Assembly: GCF_900105155.1 (NCBI RefSeq)
Contig: NZ_LT629762.1
Location: 5,899,501 to 5,963,500 of the forward strand
Source: Pseudomonas prosekii
GTDB lineage: Bacteria; Pseudomonadota; Gammaproteobacteria; Pseudomonadales; Pseudomonadaceae
Direction of reading: 5' to 3'
Length of the DNA stretch: 64,000 nt
The notes under the pieces were generated by a model. That model was not told where the DNA came from. It saw only the letters and a list, made by a program, of their open reading frames with translations, and made no database searches. A program made the translations under genes and the position numbers. The stretch's first letter is position 1. The number at the start of each line of letters is the position of its first letter. Positions 50,847 through 59,319 of the stretch are shown one piece after another.

Positions 50847-52919
50847 ATGAATAATACCGATGAGCCAGGGGCCTCACCTTGGCATGCTGGTGAGCGGCAG
50901 TTGCAAGAAAGTGTCGGCGTGGCGCAGCAGATGGAGCACTTTGGGCGAAAGGTTGTTCGCGATTACATGCCGGATCAGCATCGTTCGTTTTACAGCCAAC
51001 TGCCTTATCTGGTGGTGGGCGCGGTCGACCAAAACGGCATCCCTTGGGCAACGTTGATCGAGGGCCCTCCAGGGTTTGTTCACTCCCCGGACCCACGTAG
51101 CTTGCAGCTTGACCGCCTCCCCGCGGACGGCGACCCAGTCAAACCAGCCTTGGGAATGGGCGCCGCAGTCGGGTTACTTGGCATCGACTTGAAAACCCGA
51201 AGGCGCAATCGAATGAACGGCAATATCAACACCGTCTCCTCTGACGGTGTTGGCGTCTCTGTCGTGCACGCTTTTGGCAACTGTCCTCAGTACATCCAGT
51301 TGCGAAGTGTCGAGCCGGTCAGCGTTGGGCGCGCCTCATCCGATGTTGCAGCAAAACGCCTGCACCAATTGGACGAGGCGGCTGCACAGATGATTCGTCA
51401 GGCTGATACGTTCTTCCTCGCCAGCTACGTCGACCTCGAAGGAGACTCATCCAAGCGCTCGGTCGACGTTTCTCACCGCGGAGGCAATCCAGGTTTTGTC
51501 AGGGTCGAAGGCAACGTGCTGACGATTCCCGATTTCGCCGGCAATCTGCATTTCAATACATTGGGCAACCTGTTACTCAACCCTAAAGCCGGTTTGGTTT
51601 TTGTCGATTTCTCGTCAGGTGATGTGCTCCAAGTGGCGGGGCGCACCGAGCTTATTCTTGAGGGACCGCAGATCGCTGCATTCCAAGGGGCCGAGAGACT
51701 CTGGACCTTGACGGTGGAGCATGTCGTCCTGAGGCGAGCCGTATTGGCGCTGCGTTGGGTATTCGAAGGTTTCTCACCGAACAGTCTGATGACCGGCAGT
51801 TGGGAAAAAGCTGAAGGCCGCTTGCAGGCCGATGCGCTGCGCGACCAATGGCGGCATCTGCGCGTCACCCGAATCGTCGAGGAGAGCAGCACCATCAGCT
51901 CTTTTTATCTGGAACCTGACGATGGTGCGGGGTTGCCGCGTTTCGAGGCGGGCCAGCATTTACCGGTACGGTTTAGCCTGGTTGAAGGGCAGCCTCCTTT
52001 GGTCAGAACTTACAGTGTGTCGAGCGCACCTTCTGACACCTTCTTTCGGATCAGCGTCAAGCGCGATGGTTTGATTTCGTCGCACTTGCACAGCAAGATT
52101 CGGGTCGGCGATCTCATCGAAGCCCGCGCCCCGCAGGGACGATTTACAGTGCAGGCCGATGAGCATCGGCCGTTGGTTCTATTGGCGGCTGGCGTCGGGG
52201 TCACGCCGCTGCTGTCGATGCTGCGCGAAGTCATCTACGAAGGGGAGCGAATTCGTCGTACTCGGCCGACTTGGTTTATTCAGAGTGCGCGTAGTCTGGC
52301 GGAGCTGGCATTTCGGGACGAACTGTTTGAGCTGGCGACACGCGCGAAAGACAAGATTCGCGCATTGCGACTTCTAAGTCAGCCGGAGCAGCATGCTCGT
52401 GAGGGTGAAGACTTCGAATTGGCTGGACGCGTGGATGTCGCATTGCTCAAGGCGCTGTTGCCGCTGGATGATTATGACTTTTACCTGTGCGGCCCCGGCG
52501 CGTTCACCCAAGCTCTATACGATGGGCTACGTGAACTGCGTATCGGCGATGATCGCATTCACGCTGAAACGTTTGGGCCTTCGACTCTGGTTCGATTACG
52601 CGATCAGTTGACCCCGGCGGTAGAACAAGTTCCGGCAGCCAGTAGCCCAGTCAAAGTACTGTTCGCGACTTCTGCGAAAGAGGCGCGTTGGGAGCCAGGC
52701 AACGGCAGCTTGTTGGAGTTGGCCGAAAGTCGTGGTCTGAATCCGGACTTTAGTTGCCGCGGTGGGTCGTGTGGGACTTGTCGTACAAAATTGATCAGTG
52801 GCGAAGTGCACTATTTGAACTTGCCCGCTGAAATGCCGGCGCAGGGTGAGGTATTGATTTGCTGCGCAGTACCAGCGCAAAGCAAGGAGGGCGACGCCCC
52901 CCTGATTTTGGATCTGTGA
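50847..52919 (+). CDS. PNPOx-like, FAD/NAD reductase and 2Fe-2S ferredoxin fusion
   Basis: A 690-residue three-module redox enzyme. The N-terminal split-barrel (about 40-300) is a pyridoxamine-phosphate oxidase-like flavin domain. The middle (about 325-580) is a ferredoxin-NADP reductase module with RTYSVSSAP and the NAD site LLAAGVGVTPLLSML. The C-terminal plant-type ferredoxin has Cys637, Cys642, Cys645 and Cys672/673 (CRGGSCGTC...CC). Electrons may pass NAD(P)H-FAD-FeS-flavin domain. GAGGTGAT precedes the ATG at 50847. It follows the glutathione transferase gene after about 200 bases. Substrate unknown. Confidence 0.9.
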   Translation: MNNTDEPGASPWHAGERQLQESVGVAQQMEHFGRKVVRDYMPDQHRSFYSQLPYLVVGAVDQNGIPWATLIEGPPGFVHSPDPRSLQLDRLPADGDPVKPALGMGAAVGLLGIDLKTRRRNRMNGNINTVSSDGVGVSVVHAFGNCPQYIQLRSVEPVSVGRASSDVAAKRLHQLDEAAAQMIRQADTFFLASYVDLEGDSSKRSVDVSHRGGNPGFVRVEGNVLTIPDFAGNLHFNTLGNLLLNPKAGLVFVDFSSGDVLQVAGRTELILEGPQIAAFQGAERLWTLTVEHVVLRRAVLALRWVFEGFSPNSLMTGSWEKAEGRLQADALRDQWRHLRVTRIVEESSTISSFYLEPDDGAGLPRFEAGQHLPVRFSLVEGQPPLVRTYSVSSAPSDTFFRISVKRDGLISSHLHSKIRVGDLIEARAPQGRFTVQADEHRPLVLLAAGVGVTPLLSMLREVIYEGERIRRTRPTWFIQSARSLAELAFRDELFELATRAKDKIRALRLLSQPEQHAREGEDFELAGRVDVALLKALLPLDDYDFYLCGPGAFTQALYDGLRELRIGDDRIHAETFGPSTLVRLRDQLTPAVEQVPAASSPVKVLFATSAKEARWEPGNGSLLELAESRGLNPDFSCRGGSCGTCRTKLISGEVHYLNLPAEMPAQGEVLICCAVPAQSKEGDAPLILDL

Positions 52920-52940
52920 TATGAACGCCTTCTCTATCGC

Positions 52941-53204
52941 TCATCCCGCGAGACGCGGGTTGAGCGCTTGAGCCAAACCACCTTCACGGTCGAGTTGAGC
53001 GAGGTCGTCAAATCCGCCCACATGCCAGTCGCCGATGAAAATTTGCGGAACGGTGCGACGGCCGCTGCGATTTATCATTTCGACTTTCTTGCCAACTGAC
53101 TGCACATCGATTTCGGTATAAGAAATACCCTTAGAGTTGAGCAGTTGCTTAGCACCACGGCAGTAAGGGCAGGTGCTGGTCGTGTACATAGTGATGTCAG
53201 GCAT
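52941..53204 (-). CDS. grxC: Glutaredoxin (GrxC type)
   Basis: An 87-residue dithiol glutaredoxin with active site CPYC (Cys12, Cys15) and the TVPQIFIG cis-proline loop and GGFDDL glutathione-binding region. GAGGAGG precedes the ATG. It reduces protein-glutathione mixed disulfides using glutathione, so it connects to the nearby gor and transferases. Convergent with the fusion redox gene. Confidence 0.93.
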   Translation of the reverse strand: MPDITMYTTSTCPYCRGAKQLLNSKGISYTEIDVQSVGKKVEMINRSGRRTVPQIFIGDWHVGGFDDLAQLDREGGLAQALNPRLAG

Positions 53205-53308
53205 GAAGAGTCCTCCTCGTTTGGACGATTTTCAGGCTGCGGCTTTTTCTACGCGAGCGTCAACCGACATGAAAATTGCTTTTAACAGATAGTTAAGTTG
53301 AGAAATAT

Positions 53309-53557
53309 TTAGTTAGTACAGCCGCGACCTATCACGCTGTATTCAAGGACACGCGTGTCGCCGTGCGAATCTTTGTAGGTCATTTGCACTGGCACTGGAC
53401 CGCAGACGTCTGCTGCTTCTGTGATGTTGATGACCTTGGCAATATCTAAGTGCATGCCATAGGCATACGGAGTCGCCGCTGGCGTAATCGAAGCGCCCTG
53501 TGCTAAGGCAGACAATGAAGCTGTCAGGGACAGCGCGATAAACAGAAATTTTTTCAT
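53309..53557 (-). CDS. Small periplasmic DUF2790-type protein, second copy
   Basis: An 82-residue secreted protein with signal peptide cleaved after SALAQ or nearby. The core LDIAKVINITE...CGPVPVQMTYKDSHG....YSVIGRGC is homologous to the product at 38623, with the same two cysteines. GGAGG precedes the ATG. The sequence has drifted well beyond that of a recent duplicate. It lies just upstream of the glutaredoxin gene on the same strand (104 bases). Confidence 0.85.
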   Translation of the reverse strand: MKKFLFIALSLTASLSALAQGASITPAATPYAYGMHLDIAKVINITEAADVCGPVPVQMTYKDSHGDTRVLEYSVIGRGCTN

Positions 53558-53948
53558 GACGAATCCTCCATTAAGATTTGGTGAGTCAGTGAAGTGGATA
53601 AATTTGTTGAAGCAGGCCCGCTATGAGTGCGGACCGAATTACATTTCCAGTGGCCTTCCTAGAAGGGACCCAGTGGCAGAAACTTGCCGTCGATGCATGG
53701 TGTCGCTCCTGTCGGATACTTGAGTAAGAGTTGCTGCATAAGTGCTGCTTGGTGTGAAGCCATGTTCTGCCGTTTGCTCCATAGCGTCCAAGACCGATAA
53801 ACAATGCTTCGCATAAGCCCTACCTATAGTTTTAAACCGGAGTGCTCATGAACGTGGAAAACTCGGAAGCAATCTTGCTAATTCCGGGTATTCACATGGT
53901 CAACAAAAAAGAATCGCATTGCTGCACGAAGGGGATGGCGAGACAAAA
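53558..53948. other. Intergenic region without a convincing gene
   Basis: Upstream region of the DUF2790 gene. A 55-codon frame starting at 53848 on the + strand has no ribosome site or recognisable content, so I do not call it. No operator is named. Confidence 0.4.
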
Positions 53949-53969
53949 GAGCCCGCGTATGGCGGGCTC
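53949..53969 (-). terminator. Terminator of the LysE-type gene
   Basis: Eight-base stem gagcccgc / gcgggctc with a 5-base loop. On the minus strand it is followed by TTTT, about 100 bases after the exporter stop. Confidence 0.75.
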
Positions 53970-54066
53970 AGTGACAGCATCTGTATTTATTGGCGGGAGG
54001 CAACTCGTCGTATAGCGCGGCTTTTCTACCTGTCTTCCTGAATTAGCGCGAGTACTCCTCAGGACG

Positions 54067-54696
54067 TCAGGCTTGCTGTACAAACGCCAGCCGCACTGCA
54101 AATCCAATCAGGAGGGTGCCGAAAAGCCATTGCTGAACTCGTTGCGCGGTGACGCTACGCTCCAACCAACTCCCTACCCAAGCGCTGGCAGTAGCATAAA
54201 TGCTGTCGAAAATCAGACCGGTGATTACGAGTACTACACCCAGTACTGCAAATTGCTCCGATACCGACGATCGATTCGGATCTATGAATTGCGGAAGCAG
54301 CACTGAGCAGAAAAGCAGCGCTTTCGGATTGAGTAAATTGGTGAAGAGCCCCCGTCGGATGGCCGCGCCCAAGCTCGACGTTACAGCTCCAGTTTCTGTA
54401 ATGGCAGGGGCACTCATGCCACTGGTTTTGAACATCTGAATCCCTATCCAAAGTAGATAGGCCGCTCCTGCATATTTGACGACATCAAAAGTCCAAGGCA
54501 GCACCTTGAACATTGTTGCCATTCCCATAGCGGTCAAAGCCACATGGCAGGCACGCGCTAACGCGAGCCCCAACGCAGTCGCTAGCGCTGCGGCTCTACC
54601 TTGCTTTGCACCCGTTTGAAGCAGCAGGATCATGTCCGGACCGGGCATTAGAAAAATCATCGAGAGAGCGAGGAGGTACAGCGCTTTGTCTTCCAT
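54067..54696 (-). CDS. LysE/RhtB-family amino acid exporter
   Basis: A 209-residue inner-membrane protein with six hydrophobic segments. The N-terminal PGPDMILLLQTGAKQGRAAALATALGLA is the RhtB/LysE signature, with FTNLLNPKALLF in the middle. Probably exports an amino acid or small metabolite. It is divergent from nothing obvious: the LysR gene at 54918 is on the same strand upstream. Confidence 0.9.
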   Translation of the reverse strand: MEDKALYLLALSMIFLMPGPDMILLLQTGAKQGRAAALATALGLALARACHVALTAMGMATMFKVLPWTFDVVKYAGAAYLLWIGIQMFKTSGMSAPAITETGAVTSSLGAAIRRGLFTNLLNPKALLFCSVLLPQFIDPNRSSVSEQFAVLGVVLVITGLIFDSIYATASAWVGSWLERSVTAQRVQQWLFGTLLIGFAVRLAFVQQA

Positions 54697-54917
54697 ATTC
54701 GTGTTGCTCGGCGGGAAATGAGGAAGGCAATTTTAGAGGGGAGGGGTAGGGCAGGTGGTTGCGTATCGAACTCCCAGGTCTACGTGTTTTGGCAGAATCT
54801 GCCCTTTGATAGTTAGAACAAGAGCCTATATGCCAACTGATCGTTTTGCGCAAATCCGACTTGGGCGGCTGGACTCTTGCCTGGCTGATGCCAGGAAGGA
54901 ACCGCCAGGGCGTGCTG

Positions 54918-55856
54918 TTACTTCCCTTTACCAGTTTTTATGGCGCTGAAGTGATCACTCAGGGTGCCTTGAAAATGGTCAATCAGGAAGTTTATGAAGA
55001 CGCGTGTTTTAGCTGGCAGTTCTTTCCTGGCCGAGTAGTAGACGGAGATTGAGCCCAGATCGACATACCATTCTGGTAATAGCCGTATCAGCTCACCCCG
55101 CTGTAACCAGGGCCATGCTCGCTCCAGAGGCACCAATGCCACGCCCAGTCCCATCAGGGCGCACATGCACAGGGCTTGCGGATCATTCATGATGGCGGTT
55201 GGTTTCAGGCTCAGATCAAACGTTTCGTCAGTCGAACTGCGCAATGTCCAGGTGCGTAAACGGTTGGTGTCGGTCGATCGCACGACAATGCCATCCTGGC
55301 CTTGCAAGTCCGCTGGCACAATCGGCAGTGGCTTGCCTTGGAGCCACTCCGGCGCCGCTACAGCGACGAGGTGTAACTTGGCCAGTTCACGCGCCACAAC
55401 GCCCGGGCTTAATTCCATGCCGCCACCAATCGCAACGTCAAAACCTTCACCTATCAAGTCAACACGGCGGATTTCGAGGTGCCAATCCGGCACAACGGAA
55501 GGGTACCGTTGCTTGAACGTTTTCAGCAGAGGCAGCACGTAGTCGTAGGCAAAGGACGGAGACATGTTGACCCGCAGCCTGCCGGCGGGCACATCGCGTG
55601 AGTCGCCGAGTTGAGCCATTGCGCCTTGGATCGTTTCGACACTCCCCGCCACCTGTTCATATAGCGCCTCACCGGCTTCGGTAAGGGACAGACTTCGCGT
55701 GCTGCGTTGAAACAATCGGGTGCCCAAGTTTGTTTCGAGGCGCGCAATGTTTTTGCTGACTGCGGCGGCGGAAATGCCCATCCGCCGAGCCGCTTCGGAA
55801 AAACTGCGAGCTTCGGCGGCTCGTAAAAATGATTCCAGATTGCCCAGACTGTCCAC
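54918..55856 (-). CDS. LysR-family regulator
   Basis: A 312-residue LysR regulator. The helix-turn-helix is SFSEAARRMGISAAAVSKNIARLETNLG. I prefer the GTG at 55856 (GGAG six bases upstream) over a TTG at 55868. It is divergent from the NAD(P)-binding gene at 55973, which it probably controls; the 116-base spacer is a typical LysR divergent promoter. Confidence 0.88.
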   Translation of the reverse strand: MDSLGNLESFLRAAEARSFSEAARRMGISAAAVSKNIARLETNLGTRLFQRSTRSLSLTEAGEALYEQVAGSVETIQGAMAQLGDSRDVPAGRLRVNMSPSFAYDYVLPLLKTFKQRYPSVVPDWHLEIRRVDLIGEGFDVAIGGGMELSPGVVARELAKLHLVAVAAPEWLQGKPLPIVPADLQGQDGIVVRSTDTNRLRTWTLRSSTDETFDLSLKPTAIMNDPQALCMCALMGLGVALVPLERAWPWLQRGELIRLLPEWYVDLGSISVYYSARKELPAKTRVFINFLIDHFQGTLSDHFSAIKTGKGK

Positions 55857-55972
55857 GCTTATCTCCAACTTTTGGTTGAAGCTGATTCTACTGATTGATG
55901 ACTAATTTGCTGGTGAATTTGAGCCCATAGTGGTGGCCGACCGAATTTCACACTCAAAACAGGTAAAGCGTA

Positions 55973-56842
55973 ATGGGCAAAATATTGATCACCGGCGCGA
56001 CCGGAAAACTGGGTAGCGCGGTAGTGCGCTCGCTGGTCCGCAAGGTGCCTGCGGCAGATGTCGTCGCTTTGGTTCGAGAGGAGAGCAAAGCGCAGTGGTT
56101 GTCGGACCTGGGCGTCGAAGTGCGGCTGGGCGATTACACCGACGTCGAATCCCTGGTCAATGCCTTCGCCGGGGTGGAAAAAATCTATCTGGTGTCAGCC
56201 GTTGCTTTCAGCGATCGGGTAGGTCAACACCGGAACGTCATTCAGGCGGCACGTACGGCTGGTGTTCGACATGTGTTCTACACCAGCATTCAGCGCCTTA
56301 GCGATGACTTTTGTCCCATCGAGGGGGTCACTGCCAGCGACCTCGAAACAGAGGCGATGCTTAAATCATCCGGGCTGGATTACACCATCGTCCGGCATCC
56401 GCTTTATGCCGACGTGCTTGCGATGTACATCGGCGAAGATGCTCCGCAGAAGGGCTTCAGCGCACCCGCCGGTCAGGGACGAGTGGCACTGACAAACATT
56501 GATGAACTAGCTGAAGGCGGGGCAACCCTGCTCAGTCAGCCGGGTCACGAGCACCGAGCTTATCTGCTTAATAGCGGACAAACCTGGTCGTTCGCAGACA
56601 TCGCCACCGCGCTTTCGCGCATAACCGGAAAAGCCGTTCATTATCAGCCGATTTCGACCGCAGCCTTCATCGTCGCCCGCGAAGCCGAAGGTTGGCCGCC
56701 ACATGTCGCGGCCTTCATCGGCGACTGGTATCGCGCTATCGAGAAAGGCGCATTTGATCAAACCAGTCGTACCCTTGAAGAACTGCTAGGTCGAAAGCCC
56801 AAAGATCTTGAGGACATCGTTAGAGATGCCTTCAAGCTCTGA
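55973..56842 (+). CDS. NmrA/QorB-like NAD(P)H-binding oxidoreductase
   Basis: A 289-residue atypical SDR. The nucleotide motif is ITGATGKLGSAVVRSL, and the later HP.YADV segment and overall length match QOR2/QorB quinone reductase-like and NmrA proteins. There is no classical YxxxK pair. AGGTAAAG precedes the ATG. Adjacent to a divergent LysR. A role in quinone or aldehyde detoxification is likely but not shown. Confidence 0.87.
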   Translation: MGKILITGATGKLGSAVVRSLVRKVPAADVVALVREESKAQWLSDLGVEVRLGDYTDVESLVNAFAGVEKIYLVSAVAFSDRVGQHRNVIQAARTAGVRHVFYTSIQRLSDDFCPIEGVTASDLETEAMLKSSGLDYTIVRHPLYADVLAMYIGEDAPQKGFSAPAGQGRVALTNIDELAEGGATLLSQPGHEHRAYLLNSGQTWSFADIATALSRITGKAVHYQPISTAAFIVAREAEGWPPHVAAFIGDWYRAIEKGAFDQTSRTLEELLGRKPKDLEDIVRDAFKL

Positions 56843-56881
56843 CGGTTCAGTTGGCTGTCCTGCAGCACAAATATGCCGAGC

Positions 56882-57802
56882 TCAGACTTTCTTTTTAGTG
56901 ATCGAATTCTCCGACACAATCTCTCGGACGACGTTGACGAAAGCCCGAAGTCCCGCCGGCATATGGCGATTCGCAGGATAGTAAAGGCGCAGGCCCGGGT
57001 ACGAAGGTGTCCAGTCCTCCAGCACTCGCATGAGCCTTCCGGACGCAATATGAGCAGAAGCGGCGAAATCATTAGTCCAGGCTACGCCGGCGCCTTGCAG
57101 AGCAGCCTCTAACATCAAGTGGTGGCTGTCGAGCGTCAACGACCCGCTGACCTCTATTGCTTGCTCTTCACCGCGCTTTTCGAACTCCCATTTGTAGATC
57201 GAGCCACTGGGGAAGCGCACGCGTATGCAGTTATGCGCGAGCAGGTCTGCCGGAACCTTGGGTTTTTTGAATTTCGCGAAGTACTGGGGTGAAGCGACCA
57301 CCGCAAAACGGAGCGGGGGAGTGATCGCAATGGCGATCATGTCCTGCGGGACGCTTTCCGCCAACCGTATCCCGGCGTCGAATCCACCAGCAACAATGTC
57401 AACCAGACTTCTATCGGTAACGATGTCTACCCGCATGTCTGGATAACGCCTCAGGTACTCGAGAACCACTGGCGTCAGCACCATTTGCGCAGCACCTTCG
57501 GAGGTGTTCAGCCGCAGGGTTCCGGCCGGTGTATCACGGAATTCGCTTACCGCCTCCATTGCCGCGGATATGTCTCGCAGAGCGGGCTGCACCCGAGCCA
57601 GAAATTGCTCCCCGGCTTCAGTCAGGGAAACGCTTCGCGTGGTTCTGTGGAACAACCTCACGCCAAGGCGTTTCTCCAGTGCAGCGATCGCATGACTGAG
57701 TGCTGATGGCGACATTCCCAATTCCACGGCCGCACGACGAAAGCTGCGATGAGTAGAAACGGCGACTACGGCGTTGAGTTCAAGAAGCCCGGATTTCTGC
57801 AT
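56882..57802 (-). CDS. LysR-family regulator
   Basis: A 306-residue LysR regulator with the helix-turn-helix SFRRAAVELGMSPSALSHAIAALEKRLG and the effector domain beginning GTLRLNTSEGAAQMVL. It is divergent from the SDR gene at 57982 with a 179-base gap. This is the same layout as at 54918/55973, so the two regulator-oxidoreductase pairs may have a common origin or logic. Confidence 0.9.
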   Translation of the reverse strand: MQKSGLLELNAVVAVSTHRSFRRAAVELGMSPSALSHAIAALEKRLGVRLFHRTTRSVSLTEAGEQFLARVQPALRDISAAMEAVSEFRDTPAGTLRLNTSEGAAQMVLTPVVLEYLRRYPDMRVDIVTDRSLVDIVAGGFDAGIRLAESVPQDMIAIAITPPLRFAVVASPQYFAKFKKPKVPADLLAHNCIRVRFPSGSIYKWEFEKRGEEQAIEVSGSLTLDSHHLMLEAALQGAGVAWTNDFAASAHIASGRLMRVLEDWTPSYPGLRLYYPANRHMPAGLRAFVNVVREIVSENSITKKKV

Positions 57803-57981
57803 TGTGCTAATTCCTGCATCAGTTCATCCGATATTAGCCTGATTGTTTGCGACAGTGCTGAGGCTTATCTTCGTCCACAGTCGCTACTGCTTTGGAATCG
57901 AAGGAAGCTTGATCCGCCGGCACCCGGTGAACCCGCAAGTCATTTCGACTCAGCGGCCATTAAACATGCGAGGAACAATTC

Positions 57982-58893
57982 ATGACGCGTATTACTACAC
58001 CGTTCGGGTTTCACTCAACCGCACAAGAGGTCATTGAAGGGGTCGACCTCACTGGTAAAAGGGCGATCCTAACGGGCGGAGCTTCCGGTATTGGTATCGA
58101 GACAGCGCGCGCATTGGTCAATGCCGGCGCCAACGTGACACTGGCAGTACGGCGTCCGGAAGCGGCAGAATCGGTAGCCGCCGAACTGCGCTCCGAAGGC
58201 AAGGGCACCGTAGATATCCGCTCAATCGATCTGGCGGATCTGTCCTCTGTGAAATCGTTCGCTGATTCTTGGTCAGAGCCTCTTGATATCTTGGTCAATA
58301 ACGCAGGGATCATGGCCGTTCCTGAGCGGGAACTGACATCGCAGGGCTGGGAAATGCAATTCGCAACCAATTTTCTCGGCCATTTTGCGCTCGTGCTTGG
58401 TTTGCAGGACGCTCTGATCAGAGCCGAAGGAGCCCGAATTGTATCGCTGAGTTCAAACGCTAATCTGATGGGCCCGGTGGTTTTCGATGACATCAATTTC
58501 GACTTCCGCACATACGATGCTTTCGCGTCATATGCCCAGGCCAAGTCGGCATGCGCGCTCATTGCGGTAGAGATCACCCGCCGCTGGGCGGAGCGAGGTA
58601 TTTTCGCTAACGCTTTGAACCCTGGGGCAATCGCAACCAATCTTCAGAAGCACACCGGTGGGCTCAAGACGCCAATTGAACGTCAGAAAAACGTGCAGCA
58701 GGGTGCCGCGACATCCGTATTACTGGCGGCGTCTCCGCTGTTGGAAGGCATTGGTGGTCGTTATTTCGAGGACTGTAATGAAGCGCTGGTGGTCACCAAA
58801 AGGCCTGCCGATTACACGGGCGTTGCACCTTACGCTGTAGACCCTGATAACGCGCAGCGGTTGTGGGAAGTTGCCACGCGGATGATTGGGTGA
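57982..58893 (+). CDS. SDR family oxidoreductase (retinol dehydrogenase-like)
   Basis: A 303-residue classical-to-extended short-chain dehydrogenase with TGGASGIGIETARAL, NNAGIM, catalytic Ser (SLSSNA), Tyr and Lys (YAQAKSA). GAGGAAC precedes the ATG. Resembles WW-domain oxidoreductase/retinol dehydrogenase-like proteins, often acting on carbonyl compounds. It probably answers to the divergent LysR. Confidence 0.9.
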   Translation: MTRITTPFGFHSTAQEVIEGVDLTGKRAILTGGASGIGIETARALVNAGANVTLAVRRPEAAESVAAELRSEGKGTVDIRSIDLADLSSVKSFADSWSEPLDILVNNAGIMAVPERELTSQGWEMQFATNFLGHFALVLGLQDALIRAEGARIVSLSSNANLMGPVVFDDINFDFRTYDAFASYAQAKSACALIAVEITRRWAERGIFANALNPGAIATNLQKHTGGLKTPIERQKNVQQGAATSVLLAASPLLEGIGGRYFEDCNEALVVTKRPADYTGVAPYAVDPDNAQRLWEVATRMIG

Positions 58894-59319
58894 GCGGAGG
58901 AAGACCCGGCGCACCAGCCGAAACAGATGGTACAACTGTTGCCCGGGCCGTTAGCCAAGACTGGTTGGATCAGTGAATCAGACGGGGAAAGCCCATTTCT
59001 GGGAGCCAAGGACAGCGAGCAGCAAGACAGCACCACTCAAGCAATTCCGCTATGGCGGCATTCCATGCACTAACCCCCGCCAACCTAGCCTCCTCTGAGC
59101 TGTTTGCTTGCTTGTATAGTTCGCGGGTCAGGAATAGATTCGATCCTTCAAGGATCCAATCAAGCTACAAATCAAAAGGAAATTGCCGTGATTTACTCAA
59201 AATCGCTCGGTAACAACCTCACCCTTTGATCTCAATGACGTCTATTTTTTTGCAGGTGGCCGATAATTCTGGTCGCTAAGACGTTGAGAAGTTGCGTGGC
59301 AATCTAGGGAGGATACCGA
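58894..59319. other. Intergenic region, no gene
   Basis: About 420 bases between the SDR and the response regulator genes. It contains a small palindrome gatccttcaaggatc near 59140, and the gggagga ribosome site of the next gene at its end. I see no reading frame worth calling. Confidence 0.5.

Noticed and set aside
53848..54015. Short + strand frame after the DUF2790 gene
   Set aside because: No ribosome site, overlaps the terminator of the exporter gene and has no recognisable sequence.
37900..58900. Prophage or integrative element
   Set aside because: No integrase, phage structural gene, tRNA junction or direct att repeat was seen, so I treat the block only as an accessory island.
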